A stretch of 64,000 nt of DNA from Fidelibacterota bacterium (GTDB lineage Bacteria > Fidelibacterota > Marinisomatia > Marinisomatales > SCKK01). Location: assembly GCA_004124475.1 (NCBI GenBank), contig SCKK01000003.1, forward strand, positions 1-64,000, in the 5' to 3' direction. Position 1 is the first letter of the stretch, and the number at the start of each line of letters is the position of its first letter. The notes beneath the pieces were generated by a model. That model did no database searches. It was not told where the DNA came from and was given only the letters and a program-made list of their open reading frames with translations. Position numbers and translations under genes: made by a program. Shown piece by piece: positions 8,480 to 16,108 of this stretch.

Positions 8480-9406
8480 TCATTCTGTAATAATATCACA
8501 ACTAGGGAAACCATGATCCAGTAGCAAGTTGCAAGAATCTACCCACATATTACCCGACCTCTGTAGGTCAATTTTAACTAGTCTGGTTGAATAAAAAATA
8601 TCATCGAATATGGATATTACTTGAGAATCGCTTGGCCGCCGTAGGAAAGTGCCAACTGGAAGTCCATACTTAGACCCCTTCGAGCAATAGACAATGAACC
8701 CCGCTATTTGAGCAGCAAACGCCACCACCGGTGAAAAACTGCAATCAGCTATGTAAACAAATCCTCCTGGACTTGTGATTCTCCACATTTCAGAAATTGA
8801 CAAAGCCAATTCCAAATAGGTATCGCAGGGATTCCCAGGACCTAAAATCATAGGGACAGTAATAAAATCAAATGCTTGGTCTCTAAATTCCAGAAGCCGA
8901 ATGTCTCCATACTTGACATTTTCACAATTGTCATTTGGAGCCTTTATATCAATTGCGGTCATATTGGCTCCCAGTTCAGCATAGTATTGAAAATGTGGTA
9001 ATTCCATATCTGTCAGTCGAATGTCTGTTTCAAAGAGACCTGTAGCTAACAAAACATTTTGCAAAGGTGGACAACCCGTGATCGCGCCAATGTCTAGACC
9101 ATTTTTCCCATAGAGATAACGAGTCAATTTTCCCCGAATGTAAAACATTGAGAGTGTCCATCTAGGCGAATACAAATATGTAGATGATTCATGTGCATAA
9201 CACATAGCTCTCCACTCTAATGGGATATAACCAAAATAGGACTTAATATGAGACGCTATAGAAGCAAACCACACGTAAACTTTCAGTCGATTTCTCACCT
9301 CAGAGGTAAGAAGTATACCAAGAGATCCAGCAATTCTGCGTGTCTCAAATATTTTGTCATTTAGCGTCAAAACTTCTTGCCAAATCTGCTGATATTGGGT
9401 TAGCAT
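8480..9406 (-). CDS. Class I SAM-dependent methyltransferase-like protein (cassette gene)
   Basis: 308 residues. A Rossmann methyltransferase core lies at about 98-225: glycine-rich motif I variant LDIGAITGCPP, acidic motif II in RLTDMELPHF and AIDIKAP, motif III-like KYGDIRLLEF, motif IV-like FDFITVPMIL, and MWRITSPGGFVYIAD, the usual helix-strand after motif V. The first 95 residues are aromatic and basic and match nothing I know. Substrate unknown; an NPPY-type nucleic-acid base motif is absent. It shares the 8349-9801 cassette with the gene at 9476. Confidence 0.6.
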   Translation of the reverse strand: MLTQYQQIWQEVLTLNDKIFETRRIAGSLGILLTSEVRNRLKVYVWFASIASHIKSYFGYIPLEWRAMCYAHESSTYLYSPRWTLSMFYIRGKLTRYLYGKNGLDIGAITGCPPLQNVLLATGLFETDIRLTDMELPHFQYYAELGANMTAIDIKAPNDNCENVKYGDIRLLEFRDQAFDFITVPMILGPGNPCDTYLELALSISEMWRITSPGGFVYIADCSFSPVVAFAAQIAGFIVYCSKGSKYGLPVGTFLRRPSDSQVISIFDDIFYSTRLVKIDLQRSGNMWVDSCNLLLDHGFPSCDIITE

Positions 9407-9475
9407 ATGACTACTGCATTTATCATGAACACAACACGGCGCCTTTTGGTTTGCTATGTTTTATTGTAAATCGTA

Positions 9476-9721
9476 TTACTTGTTGCGTTTTAATCGCTCA
9501 ATATCAGCACGAAGTTCTGCTATCTGAGCTTCCAGTTCTTTTTCCTTCTTGCTTTTTTCTTGTTTATCAGTCACTAGACGACGGAGGATCTCGGTCTGCC
9601 TCTTAGCCTCTTCTGCTGCCTCAATAGCTGCGCGGTTGGCTTCATCGGCTTCATCTTCTCTTACACACTCGTAACACTCTCGCCAATCGGAGTGAATATA
9701 GGTTCCATGTTTGCATCTCAT
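9476..9721 (-). CDS. Small zinc-finger plus coiled-coil protein (cassette gene)
   Basis: 81 residues. Two Cys-rich turns at the start (MRCKHGTY, then CYECVRED) could hold one zinc ion with Cys3His. The remainder is a charged alpha-helix rich in E, A, K and R with clear heptads from about 24 to 81, so dimerisation is likely. A strong AAAGGAGGAG ribosome-binding site stands before the ATG. It is the first gene of its cassette, 69 bp upstream of the methyltransferase-like gene. Function unknown. Confidence 0.65.
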   Translation of the reverse strand: MRCKHGTYIHSDWRECYECVREDEADEANRAAIEAAEEAKRQTEILRRLVTDKQEKSKKEKELEAQIAELRADIERLKRNK

Positions 9722-9801
9722 ACTTACTCCTCCTTTCTTTAGGTTGTTGCAATGGCGGATAAATTATTTATTGATAAAAGCATTTCCTTTCGTCCTAGGC
9801 T

Positions 9802-9934
9802 ACCTAACGGAGAAAGTCACCTGCACCGAAAATTTGTCATCTGAACGTTTGAAATGGTTGCTAACCATCATTTAACTACAAACTTTCAAAATCACGACCC
9901 AAGTTTCGGTGTCGGGTTGATGCCATTGTTAGGT
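9802..9934 (-). other. attC integron recombination site
   Basis: Boxes ACCTAAC (9802-9808) and GTTAGGT (9928-9934) are perfect complements, 133 bp apart. The arms CACCTGCACCGAAA and TTTCGGTGTCGGGTTG pair with a few bulged bases, as in genuine attC hairpins. It lies 22 bp after the stop of the SIR2-like gene, the expected place for the attC of that minus-strand cassette. Confidence 0.75.
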
Positions 9935-9956
9935 GGCTAAACTCATATTTCAGTTA

Positions 9957-11165
9957 TTAAGTAAAATTATCTAAAAAATGCTCAAATCCATCTTTATAAT
10001 AGATAACTCTATTACATGAAATATCTGGATTAGGAATATTATTTCCTTTTACGCAGATGTGACATTCTATTTTCATAGAACTACCAAAAGCTAAATTAAA
10101 TAATAAAGCCGATTCATAATCAGTGGTGGGAAAAGAATACCCTATAAAGATAACCCTCTCTGCTTGTCTAATTATTTCAAGCATTTTTGCATAAGATACG
10201 ACGCAATCAATAAATTCTCGTTTTTTATTAAGTTCATTATCATTACAAATTTCGATTCTTCCGGGGTCTAAGCTGGATACGAAACTTTCTTTTCCTGGAG
10301 ACATCGGAATAATAATGGGAGTCTTACTATTTAGTTCCCCATTTATAAGATTTTTGCTAGTGAAAGTTGAAGCTTGAGCTTCTTTTCTGTTTATAATTCT
10401 TTCCACTACTTCAATAGTTCCTTCTTCTTGATAATACGTTTTTGTCACTACCCACCCCAGACTTCCATGAGGTTTTATTATCAAAGAATTATTCATGTTT
10501 TGCGAAAGTCTTTCGTCATAATTATATAATAGATGCCTATCAAATATTTTTTCAACTAAACAATCATAGTTAAAACTGATTATGGGGGAATCATCAACTA
10601 TTTTTTTAAACTTCTCGATTGCTCCTTTTTTTTCACTTTGATAATCCATTTCAGAATAGATTTCAGAAATCATCCTTTTCATTTCATACTCTGCAAAATA
10701 TAAAATCATTCCGTCAGGATTAAAAAAATTTGAGTCTTCTGAAACAATATCGTATAATGATTCTTCATCATTCGACATTTCTGATTTCCAATTATCTATA
10801 TTAGGAATATATTCCATTTCTATTCCATTAACAGTCCTTTTTTCATTTGATAGAAATCCGAAATCTGGGAAACCACTAATTGAAGAATTTAATTTTAGCA
10901 TCAAATTAATCTGAGACCATAATTTTTCTAAAGAAAAATCTTTTTGCTTCAGTCTACCATTATTGATATCGTAAATATTTGCCCAATCTAATAAATGTCT
11001 TAAACAAGGTTTATCAGCCAGTAGGTATTCCAATAACCCTTCCTTTTCTAAAACATAAAAGAAATCTGCATCTAATGGTGGAAGTAATTCACTCTTGCCT
11101 ATCTTACAAATACCAATTGCCTTTGAAAAACCGGCTCCCAAAATATACACAGTTTTTTCTTTCAT
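9957..11165 (-). CDS. SIR2-like domain protein, probable defence NADase (cassette gene)
   Basis: 402 residues, AT-rich. SIR2-type NAD-binding features: GAGFSKAIG at 10-18, FNYD at 198-201, KPHGSLGW with the putative catalytic His at about 233, and VIFIGYSFPTTD near 340, where SIR2_2 proteins place the last Rossmann strand. SIR2-like domains in phage-defence systems hydrolyse NAD+ to cause abortive infection. There is no partner (Argonaute, TIR or STAND gene) beside it; it is alone in one cassette between attC sites. A solitary SIR2 defence gene is the best reading, a metabolic role being less likely. Confidence 0.75.
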   Translation of the reverse strand: MKEKTVYILGAGFSKAIGICKIGKSELLPPLDADFFYVLEKEGLLEYLLADKPCLRHLLDWANIYDINNGRLKQKDFSLEKLWSQINLMLKLNSSISGFPDFGFLSNEKRTVNGIEMEYIPNIDNWKSEMSNDEESLYDIVSEDSNFFNPDGMILYFAEYEMKRMISEIYSEMDYQSEKKGAIEKFKKIVDDSPIISFNYDCLVEKIFDRHLLYNYDERLSQNMNNSLIIKPHGSLGWVVTKTYYQEEGTIEVVERIINRKEAQASTFTSKNLINGELNSKTPIIIPMSPGKESFVSSLDPGRIEICNDNELNKKREFIDCVVSYAKMLEIIRQAERVIFIGYSFPTTDYESALLFNLAFGSSMKIECHICVKGNNIPNPDISCNRVIYYKDGFEHFLDNFT

Positions 11166-11246
11166 GTTAATTCCTTATGGATTTGGCGTTTTTAACTTAA
11201 TAGGATTGAATATCATCCTTATTCTAAACCCTCTTTTCTAAGAGCC

Positions 11247-11378
11247 ACCTATCGTTTGAGTTCAGGGGGCCAAAACAACAAGCAGGTGTACTGTTGATTA
11301 ACCACAATATTTGCCTGCAGTGTCCCTTGTGAAAAAAAATATTTGCTGTTTTGGCTCCACTGCAACGACTTGTTAGAT
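11247..11378 (-). other. attC integron recombination site, one box slightly degenerate
   Basis: Left box ACCTATC (11247-11253, consensus RYYYAAC with A to T) and right box GTTAGAT (11372-11378). Arms CAGGGGGCCAAAAC and GTTTTGGCTCCACTG pair well. 132 bp long. It stands between the SIR2-like gene start and the next cassette. Confidence 0.65.
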
Positions 11379-11624
11379 TTTTAAGTTCTTTTACTGGATC
11401 ATTTATTTTTCTATTTTTTATATAGTGTGTAGCTTCTTCTAAGTCACTAAAACGACCAATATGGATATTTGATATTTTAGGCGCTTAATGGTGAATTTCG
11501 TGCATTTTTAGGCAGAAAACGATTTTTTGTCGTCGATAAATCAACTATTTCAATTGTGGGCTTTTGGCTTTTTGGTTCTGGCTTGTCCAGGTTAAGTGAT
11601 TTATAGAATAAAATACTGTTATCT
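11379..11624. other. Gap with dispersed repeat and no convincing gene
   Basis: A weak 64-codon minus frame (11477-11671) crosses the gap and overlaps the next gene; it has no ribosome-binding site. GCTTGTCCAGGTT (11581-11593), preceded by CTTTTTGGTTCTG, recurs at 34520-34532 preceded by CTTTTCGGTCCTA, so this is a dispersed non-coding repeat. Confidence 0.45.
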
Positions 11625-12146
11625 TTAATTTTCTTTAAGATGATGAAAACTTTCTTGGATTGATACCTCATTCTTAGTCTTTTTTCCTTGCCAAATATCT
11701 ATAGAAACTACTTTATCTTGAAATTTAAATTCTATTGAGGAAACAGAAATTCCCGGACTTTGTTTTGATTCAGTAGATATTTTTATAATTCTCTGTCCAG
11801 AGTTAAGTAAATTGGTAAATAACCCATATAAAGCTTTGCTGAATTCTGTTGCCTCACCACTGAAAGAACCCCAGTAACTTGAAGCCCACACTAATTTATC
11901 ATTTTGAAAAGCTACTTGACCTATTGCTTCATTGGCCTTATCATCTTTTTGATAAATTAACCATGCGTCCCCAGGAGCAAACTTTGAAACTCTATAATTG
12001 TTTTTTATTTTTGAAAGAATTTCATTTTTCTTCATTCCAATTTTCATTTCCATACCTGCTACCCATACAAATGATTCCTGAGCAATAGCATGAGATGGAA
12101 ATAAAACAAATATAAAAATGATAATAATAGTAATGGTACGAATCAT
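11625..12146 (-). CDS. Secreted protein of unknown function (cassette gene)
   Basis: 173 residues with a clear signal peptide (IITIIIIFIFVLFPSHAIA-type core, cleavage near 22). The mature part starts ESFVWVAGMEMKIGMKKNEI, where GMKKNEILSKI resembles the helix of SmpA/BLIP-like folds, and is otherwise polar with few cysteines. A ribosome-binding site GGAAATAAT precedes the ATG. It lies alone between attC-like sites at 11247 and 12175. Periplasmic; function unknown. Confidence 0.65.
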   Translation of the reverse strand: MIRTITIIIIFIFVLFPSHAIAQESFVWVAGMEMKIGMKKNEILSKIKNNYRVSKFAPGDAWLIYQKDDKANEAIGQVAFQNDKLVWASSYWGSFSGEATEFSKALYGLFTNLLNSGQRIIKISTESKQSPGISVSSIEFKFQDKVVSIDIWQGKKTKNEVSIQESFHHLKEN

Positions 12147-12174
12147 AATTATTTCCTTTCAATCGGTTAAAAAA

Positions 12175-12351
12175 ACCTAACTCGTCAATCAATGGAAAAG
12201 TTTCCACTATATCACCCTTTCCGCCTGTCCGCCAGCTGGCGGATCGGGCAGGATAGCTTGTAAAATATTCCGTATATTCTGATTCATTTAATAAAAAAAC
12301 GGAAAATATTTCGTAAGCTATCCATGTATTAAATTGATTCACTTGTTATAA
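12175..12351 (-). other. Degenerate attC-like site carrying an inserted palindrome
   Basis: ACCTAAC (12175-12181) then TCGTCAATCAAT pairs with ATTGATTCACTTGT before the imperfect right box GTTATAA (12345-12351). At 177 bp it is about 45 bp longer than its neighbours, and the excess matches the GC-rich palindromic repeat (12221-12252) plus flank. The start codon at 12146 is 29 bp from the left box, as expected for a minus-strand cassette. Confidence 0.4.
12221..12252. repeat. GC-rich palindromic repeat (REP-like), copy inside attC-like site
   Basis: An imperfect 32-bp palindrome around CCGCCAGCTGGCGGA, whose 15-bp core is identical to 281-295. The outer arms CCGCCTGTC and ATCGGGCAGG are approximately complementary. 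Related CTGCC/GGCAG palindromes occur at 28343, 55053 and 56182. Confidence 0.6.
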
Positions 12352-12476
12352 AGAAATTTATAAGAATAGCCTGTACAAAACAAACGTAAAAACGATACTC
12401 CAAAAGATTCTTCAGCGACCCGCCTGCCTACCGAACGGGCATGTCCACAGGATCCTTCGGAGATGATCCGCTCGAA

Positions 12477-13260
12477 TCAGACATTATAGGCACTATCATC
12501 AGGCCCCAGCGTACGTGCCATCCAGAGAGGCCGTGGAAACCCGTTGGATTCGAGACCAGTACGAGTCTTTGACAGCTAATTTTTGTAAAATTCTTGAGCT
12601 TTATTCGTATCTACAAAGATGTTACCGTATTTCTCTTACGAGCCAAGAATCGTTAAGCGGACTTTTTGATACCAACAGTGCATTCCTTAAATAGGATCAG
12701 TGTGGACTTGGAAGGTGATATTCTGGTGAACACCCCAAAAACGCTACCGGATGCGTTTCGAATTTGAATCTGCACTCTTAAATGGTAGAACCGTACCTTC
12801 CAGCCTCACCTTCAATTACCGTCACCTTTCTCTTCCATCCTTACCGTACTCGTCATCCAACTGTTTCCGGTGGGTCTTCCTTTCTCCGCCATCTGCCGAT
12901 AAGATGAGAGCAAGCCACCACATCAGGCCTGATAGCTTCTGTAATCCAAACCTTATCTATAAAATATCTGATTTCAGTCTCCACCTTCAGCAAATCCCCT
13001 GACCGTTTCACCCCCACTAAACTGGCTGTCTTTGGATGAATCTAGAGGGGATTTCGATAGGAGATTTCAGTTAACCACTTGGCTTTACATGATTTACTGT
13101 GGATAAGTGTCGGTAGTCGAAACGTTGGGACAAGTATGTCTTCGTTCTTCGACCTATCTAAATTGTCAGGATGGATGTAACTCTTGATGTAACCAGGAAT
13201 CGCATATTCTTGTCATTTCCATTCAGCCATTGTATTTCCCCCAGGAGCTGAATCTCCTTC
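12477..13260 (-). pseudogene. DMSO-reductase-family molybdoenzyme, decayed C-terminal part
   Basis: On the minus strand three collinear blocks are readable despite stops and frame changes. Block 1 (about 13095-12870): CKAKWLTEISYRNPL, a stop, IHPKTA, then GDLLKVETEIRYFIDKVW, then RPDVVACSHLIGRWR. Block 2: GVHQNITFQVHTDPI, a TAA, then GMHCWYQKVR. Block 3: KYGNIFVDTNKAQEF, then GFPRPLWMARTLGPDD. These are typical of the molybdopterin-dinucleotide-binding C-terminus of this superfamily. At least five in-frame stops make it a pseudogene. The upstream two-thirds of the gene are missing. The physiological family member cannot be named. Confidence 0.7.
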
Positions 13261-13319
13261 TCGGCCATTCCTTTATAATGGCGATGCGTCTCTATCTGTT
13301 GTTCCTAACGATAGACAGG

Positions 13320-14342
13320 TTAATTCCAAATAATGGGTATTGTTTGTCCACAATCACATTTATCACCAACGATACCCAGATTAATAATAGAATGCCAGTT
13401 TCTTACAATAAGTGATTTATTACAATTAGGACAATAGGTCGTTTGCCCAGTGATATCATGAACATTCCCAACATAAACATACTTCAATCCTTTTCTCATA
13501 GCGAGATTTCTCGCCTTAGTTAACGTTTCAGGTGGTGTTGGTGGAGTATCAATCATCTTAAAATCTGGATGAAATGCTGTAAAGTGAGTTGGTACTTCGT
13601 CACCAACATTTTCCAAAATCCAATCCACCATTTCATTAATCTCATTCATACTATCATTATGACCTGGAATAATCAAGTTCGTTATTTCAGTCCAAACATC
13701 AGTTTCATTCACCAACCAACTGATTGTATCTAAAACTTCTGCTAAATGTGAGAAAGTAAGCTTGTGATAAAAGGTGTCAGTAAACGCCTTGAGATCTACA
13801 TTTGCCGCATCAATCAAAGGATAAATCTCTTCTCTTGCCTCTGGAGTAATATACCCCGCCGTTACCATCACATTCTTAATTCCAACTTCTCTGGCAACTC
13901 TTGCGATATCCATTACCCATTCACCCCAAATCGTTGGGTCATTATAGGTGTAGGCAATACTTGGACAATTTTTATCCATGGCAAGTTTAACGACTCCCTC
14001 TGCCGTCATTTCCAAAGAACGGACTTCATCTAGTTTTGCTTTTGAAATATCCCAATTCTGACAGAAACGACAGCCAAGATTACACCCAGCAGTTCCAAAA
14101 CTCAAAACAGGGCTTCCTGGTAAAAAGTGATTTAATGGTTTCTTTTCTATTGGGTCTACGGCAAATCCCGTAGACGTTCCGTAACCGTCTTGGTATAATT
14201 TTCCACCCCTATTTCTACGAATGTAGCAAAATCCAGCTTGTCCATCTCCTATTTTGCAATAACGAGGACATAAAGTACAAAGAACTTTATTCTTCTTGGA
14301 TCCTTCAATTGGCTCCCACCATTTTGCTAATACTGTTGCCAT
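13320..14342 (-). CDS. amrS: AmmeMemoRadiSam system radical SAM enzyme
   Basis: 340 residues, full length. The N-terminal Cys motif LCTLCPRYCKIGDGQAGFC is followed by the radical SAM cluster motif GCNLGCRFCQNWDIS (CxxxCxxC), a GGE-like region, and a C-terminal CPNC/CDCG zinc-finger pair. AmrS is related to pyruvate formate-lyase activating enzyme and is normally found with AmmA and Memo-like AmmB partners of unknown joint function. Neither partner is in the window. It starts 6 bp after the end of the nuoB remnant. Confidence 0.88.
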   Translation of the reverse strand: MATVLAKWWEPIEGSKKNKVLCTLCPRYCKIGDGQAGFCYIRRNRGGKLYQDGYGTSTGFAVDPIEKKPLNHFLPGSPVLSFGTAGCNLGCRFCQNWDISKAKLDEVRSLEMTAEGVVKLAMDKNCPSIAYTYNDPTIWGEWVMDIARVAREVGIKNVMVTAGYITPEAREEIYPLIDAANVDLKAFTDTFYHKLTFSHLAEVLDTISWLVNETDVWTEITNLIIPGHNDSMNEINEMVDWILENVGDEVPTHFTAFHPDFKMIDTPPTPPETLTKARNLAMRKGLKYVYVGNVHDITGQTTYCPNCNKSLIVRNWHSIINLGIVGDKCDCGQTIPIIWN

Positions 14343-14347
14343 TATTA

Positions 14348-14641
14348 TTACCTTTTAAATTGAAAATTCTTTTCCGGGGGTGTCTTCAAAATCTTTTCGT
14401 TAAGTTTCAAAATTCCCTCAATTAACTGTTCAGGTCTTAGTGGACAATATGGAACGTAAACATTAACTGTCACCACTAATTCAACTCCCTTCAAAACATA
14501 TTAACCTTATTGCCAGTAAGGTCCACCACGTGTTGCACAACAGGCAAGTCCAAACTGAAAATACCAAGGTGAAGTTCCTCTGGCCCAATTAACCAGTTTA
14601 TTCAATGGAGCTATTACGGCGTCTCCTAGGCTACTCTTCAT
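14348..14641 (-). pseudogene. nuoB: NADH-quinone oxidoreductase subunit B (nuoB) remnant
   Basis: The frame starting at 14641 reads [20 protein letters not shown], then FGLACCA (the Cys pair that binds cluster N2). It jumps straight to RGGPYWQ, two ochre codons around a Gly, then YVLKGVE and [20 protein letters not shown]. In intact NuoB some 70-75 residues separate the Cys pair from GGPYW. The gene therefore has an internal deletion and two nonsense codons (at GPYW-x-G-x-Y). No other complex I gene is near. A further frame at 14655-14770 (KVHKDWIESGHKKEIRDES) lies just upstream without a start codon and is unrecognised. Confidence 0.75.
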
Positions 14642-14777
14642 TTAGCCCTCTCCACCATCATCAATACCCCAGAAGTTTGATTCGTCTCGAATTTCTTTTT
14701 TATGTCCACTTTCTATCCAATCTTTGTGTACCTTTGCTTTGTTTGATTCTCTGGCATTTTGAATGTTTTCTTTTTTA

Positions 14778-15071
14778 TTAGGGGACTTTTTGTCCGAAGT
14801 GTTCATAGTTCACAGCAATAAAATCTGTCCATTCTTCGGGAACTTCACTCTCTTCGAAGATCGCTTCTACGGGGCATTCGGGTTCGCACGCCCCACAATC
14901 GATACACTCTTCTGGATCAATGTAGAGTTGCTTACCTTCTGGGTCGAACCCTTCTTCCATTGCCGTCTCCCCACAATCGTCTTGGGTAAAATGTATGCAA
15001 TCAACCGGGCAAACTTCAACACAGGCCGTATCGCATATCCCCACGCATGGTTCGGTAATGATGTAAGTCAT
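14778..15071 (-). CDS. Seven-iron/8Fe-type bacterial ferredoxin
   Basis: 97 residues. Two cluster motifs: [18 protein letters not shown] near the N-terminus and [15 protein letters not shown] at about 57-71, joined by a 20-residue acidic insert ([13 protein letters not shown]). The N-terminal spacing (CxxxCxxxxCxxxCP) is that of Fe3S4/Fe4S4 ferredoxins of the FdxA type. A cytoplasmic low-potential electron carrier. A perfect IscR-type dyad (15140-15152) lies 69 bp upstream of the start, pointing to control by an Fe-S-sensing Rrf2 regulator. Intact, between two pseudogenes. Confidence 0.9.
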   Translation of the reverse strand: MTYIITEPCVGICDTACVEVCPVDCIHFTQDDCGETAMEEGFDPEGKQLYIDPEECIDCGACEPECPVEAIFEESEVPEEWTDFIAVNYEHFGQKVP

Positions 15072-15139
15072 TTTTTGTCTCCTTGGTCAGATTGTTGGTT
15101 CATTGAAACTACAGTTATCTTCCAAGATAGAATTTATAC

Positions 15140-15152
15140 GACTAATTTAGTC
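15140..15152. promoter_or_regulatory. IscR/Rrf2 type-1-like operator upstream of ferredoxin
   Basis: GACTAATTTAGTC is a perfect palindrome and fits the core GACT-RWWWY-AGTC of the IscR type 1 site exactly. It lies in the 15072-15409 gap, on the upstream side of the ferredoxin gene. Two Rrf2 regulators with three Cys each are encoded at 47008 and 61835. Confidence 0.6.
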
Positions 15153-15409
15153 TTATTAAATTTACAAGATGAATCTCACCCAAAGCAAGAGGTATTTCAA
15201 TACTTGCGCTGATTTCAGGAGCTGTAGTCTGGTCGATGCCTTTGGGTCGTTCTTAGAAGATGTGTGGGTAGGAGGCCTAATTCCTACAGATTGGAAATGG
15301 AGAAGTATTCGATTCTTCATTGGACAATCTCCATCTTGACCATTCTATCCTCCTTGTACAGTGGGGATGAGATTTAAAATCCCACAATTCTATTGATCAA
15401 ACAGCGGTT
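15153..15409. other. Gap without recognised feature
   Basis: Only a very short start (MVKMEIVQ) and scattered AT-rich sequence are visible on the minus strand. It lies between the ferredoxin operator and the end of the cyclase-family pseudogene. Confidence 0.4.
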
Positions 15410-15688
15410 TTATTTTGGTACAAGTGCAACAATTCTTAGTGGACCGCCTCTGCCGCCGTGCTCTGCTGTGCTGAATGTGTTGGCGGTGTAGTAAAACCCC
15501 TTGTCTGTAACTCCTTCAAACGCCTATTCCAGTTCAAAGGTTTCTGAAGTTGGACAGTAAATGGTTTCCGATGAGAATACGTGTGTGAGGTCAATCCAAT
15601 TACCCGACGGAAAGATTGTGGGCTTTGTACATCCTGACAACAGGAGAAAGAAGATTGCGAAATAAACGAAATACACTTTCATATTCAT
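15410..15688 (-). pseudogene. Cyclase-family hydrolase (kynurenine-formamidase-like) lipoprotein, deleted and amber-interrupted
   Basis: The ATG at 15688 follows GAAGGAGGACG. A lipoprotein signal (FFLLLSGC) precedes GNWIDLTHVFSSETIYCP, the N-terminal signature of the cyclase family. After FELE a TAG codon (15524-15526) interrupts the frame, which continues AFEGVTDKGFYYTANTFSTA and EHGG, where the family has its HxGTHxD metal site. Instead the frame jumps to RGGPLRIVALVPK, the family's C-terminus. So there is one nonsense codon and one large internal deletion, apparently between GG-rich repeats. Confidence 0.72.
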
Positions 15689-15726
15689 GTTCGTCCTCCT
15701 TCTATTAGATGGATTCAAAGTGAATA

Positions 15727-16062
15727 TTAGTACAACCGGTCGGTCTTTGCTGCCATGATGAAATCGTTTTGGTGAAGCCCCCTGATTTTATGTGTCCACC
15801 AAGTGACCATCACCTTTCCCCACTCCGTCAAAAGAGCGGGATGATGATCTTCCTCCTCCGCTAACTCTCCGACCCTGTTCGTGAAGGCTAAGGCTTCCAC
15901 AAAATTTTTAAAGGAGAACGCTCGCTCCAGTCTGTTGATCCCTTCCCGCTCCACAATGTCCCAGTCTGGAACCTGTGGCTTGAATTCAGCCACCTCTTCC
16001 TCTGTTACGGTGGGGGCACCCTTCCGACAGGCGACACATTTCATTTTTGTTAACTCCTCCAT
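15727..16062 (-). CDS. Pterin-4a-carbinolamine dehydratase
   Basis: 111 residues from the ATG at 16062, which has GGAGGT six bases before it. The family core [20 protein letters not shown] carries the catalytic His pair. Residues CVACRKGAP near the start are common in bacterial members. The enzyme recycles 4a-hydroxytetrahydrobiopterin; homologues also occur beside molybdopterin or aromatic amino acid hydroxylase genes. No hydroxylase gene is in the window. It lies 47 bp after the senB-like gene start region on the same strand side, at the end of the GC-rich block. Confidence 0.88.
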   Translation of the reverse strand: MEELTKMKCVACRKGAPTVTEEEVAEFKPQVPDWDIVEREGINRLERAFSFKNFVEALAFTNRVGELAEEEDHHPALLTEWGKVMVTWWTHKIRGLHQNDFIMAAKTDRLY

Positions 16063-16108
16063 TATTACCTCCATGTTATTAATACCTTGAAATCGTTTCG
16101 AACCCCTT

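Noticed and set aside
11477-11671. 64-codon minus-strand frame between cassette sites
   Set aside because: Lies over a dispersed non-coding repeat, overlaps the secreted-protein gene, and has no ribosome-binding site.
15524-15526. In-frame TAG in the cyclase-family gene as a recoded (pyrrolysine) codon
   Set aside because: The gene also has a large deletion removing the metal site, so it is a pseudogene; nothing else suggests pyrrolysine use.
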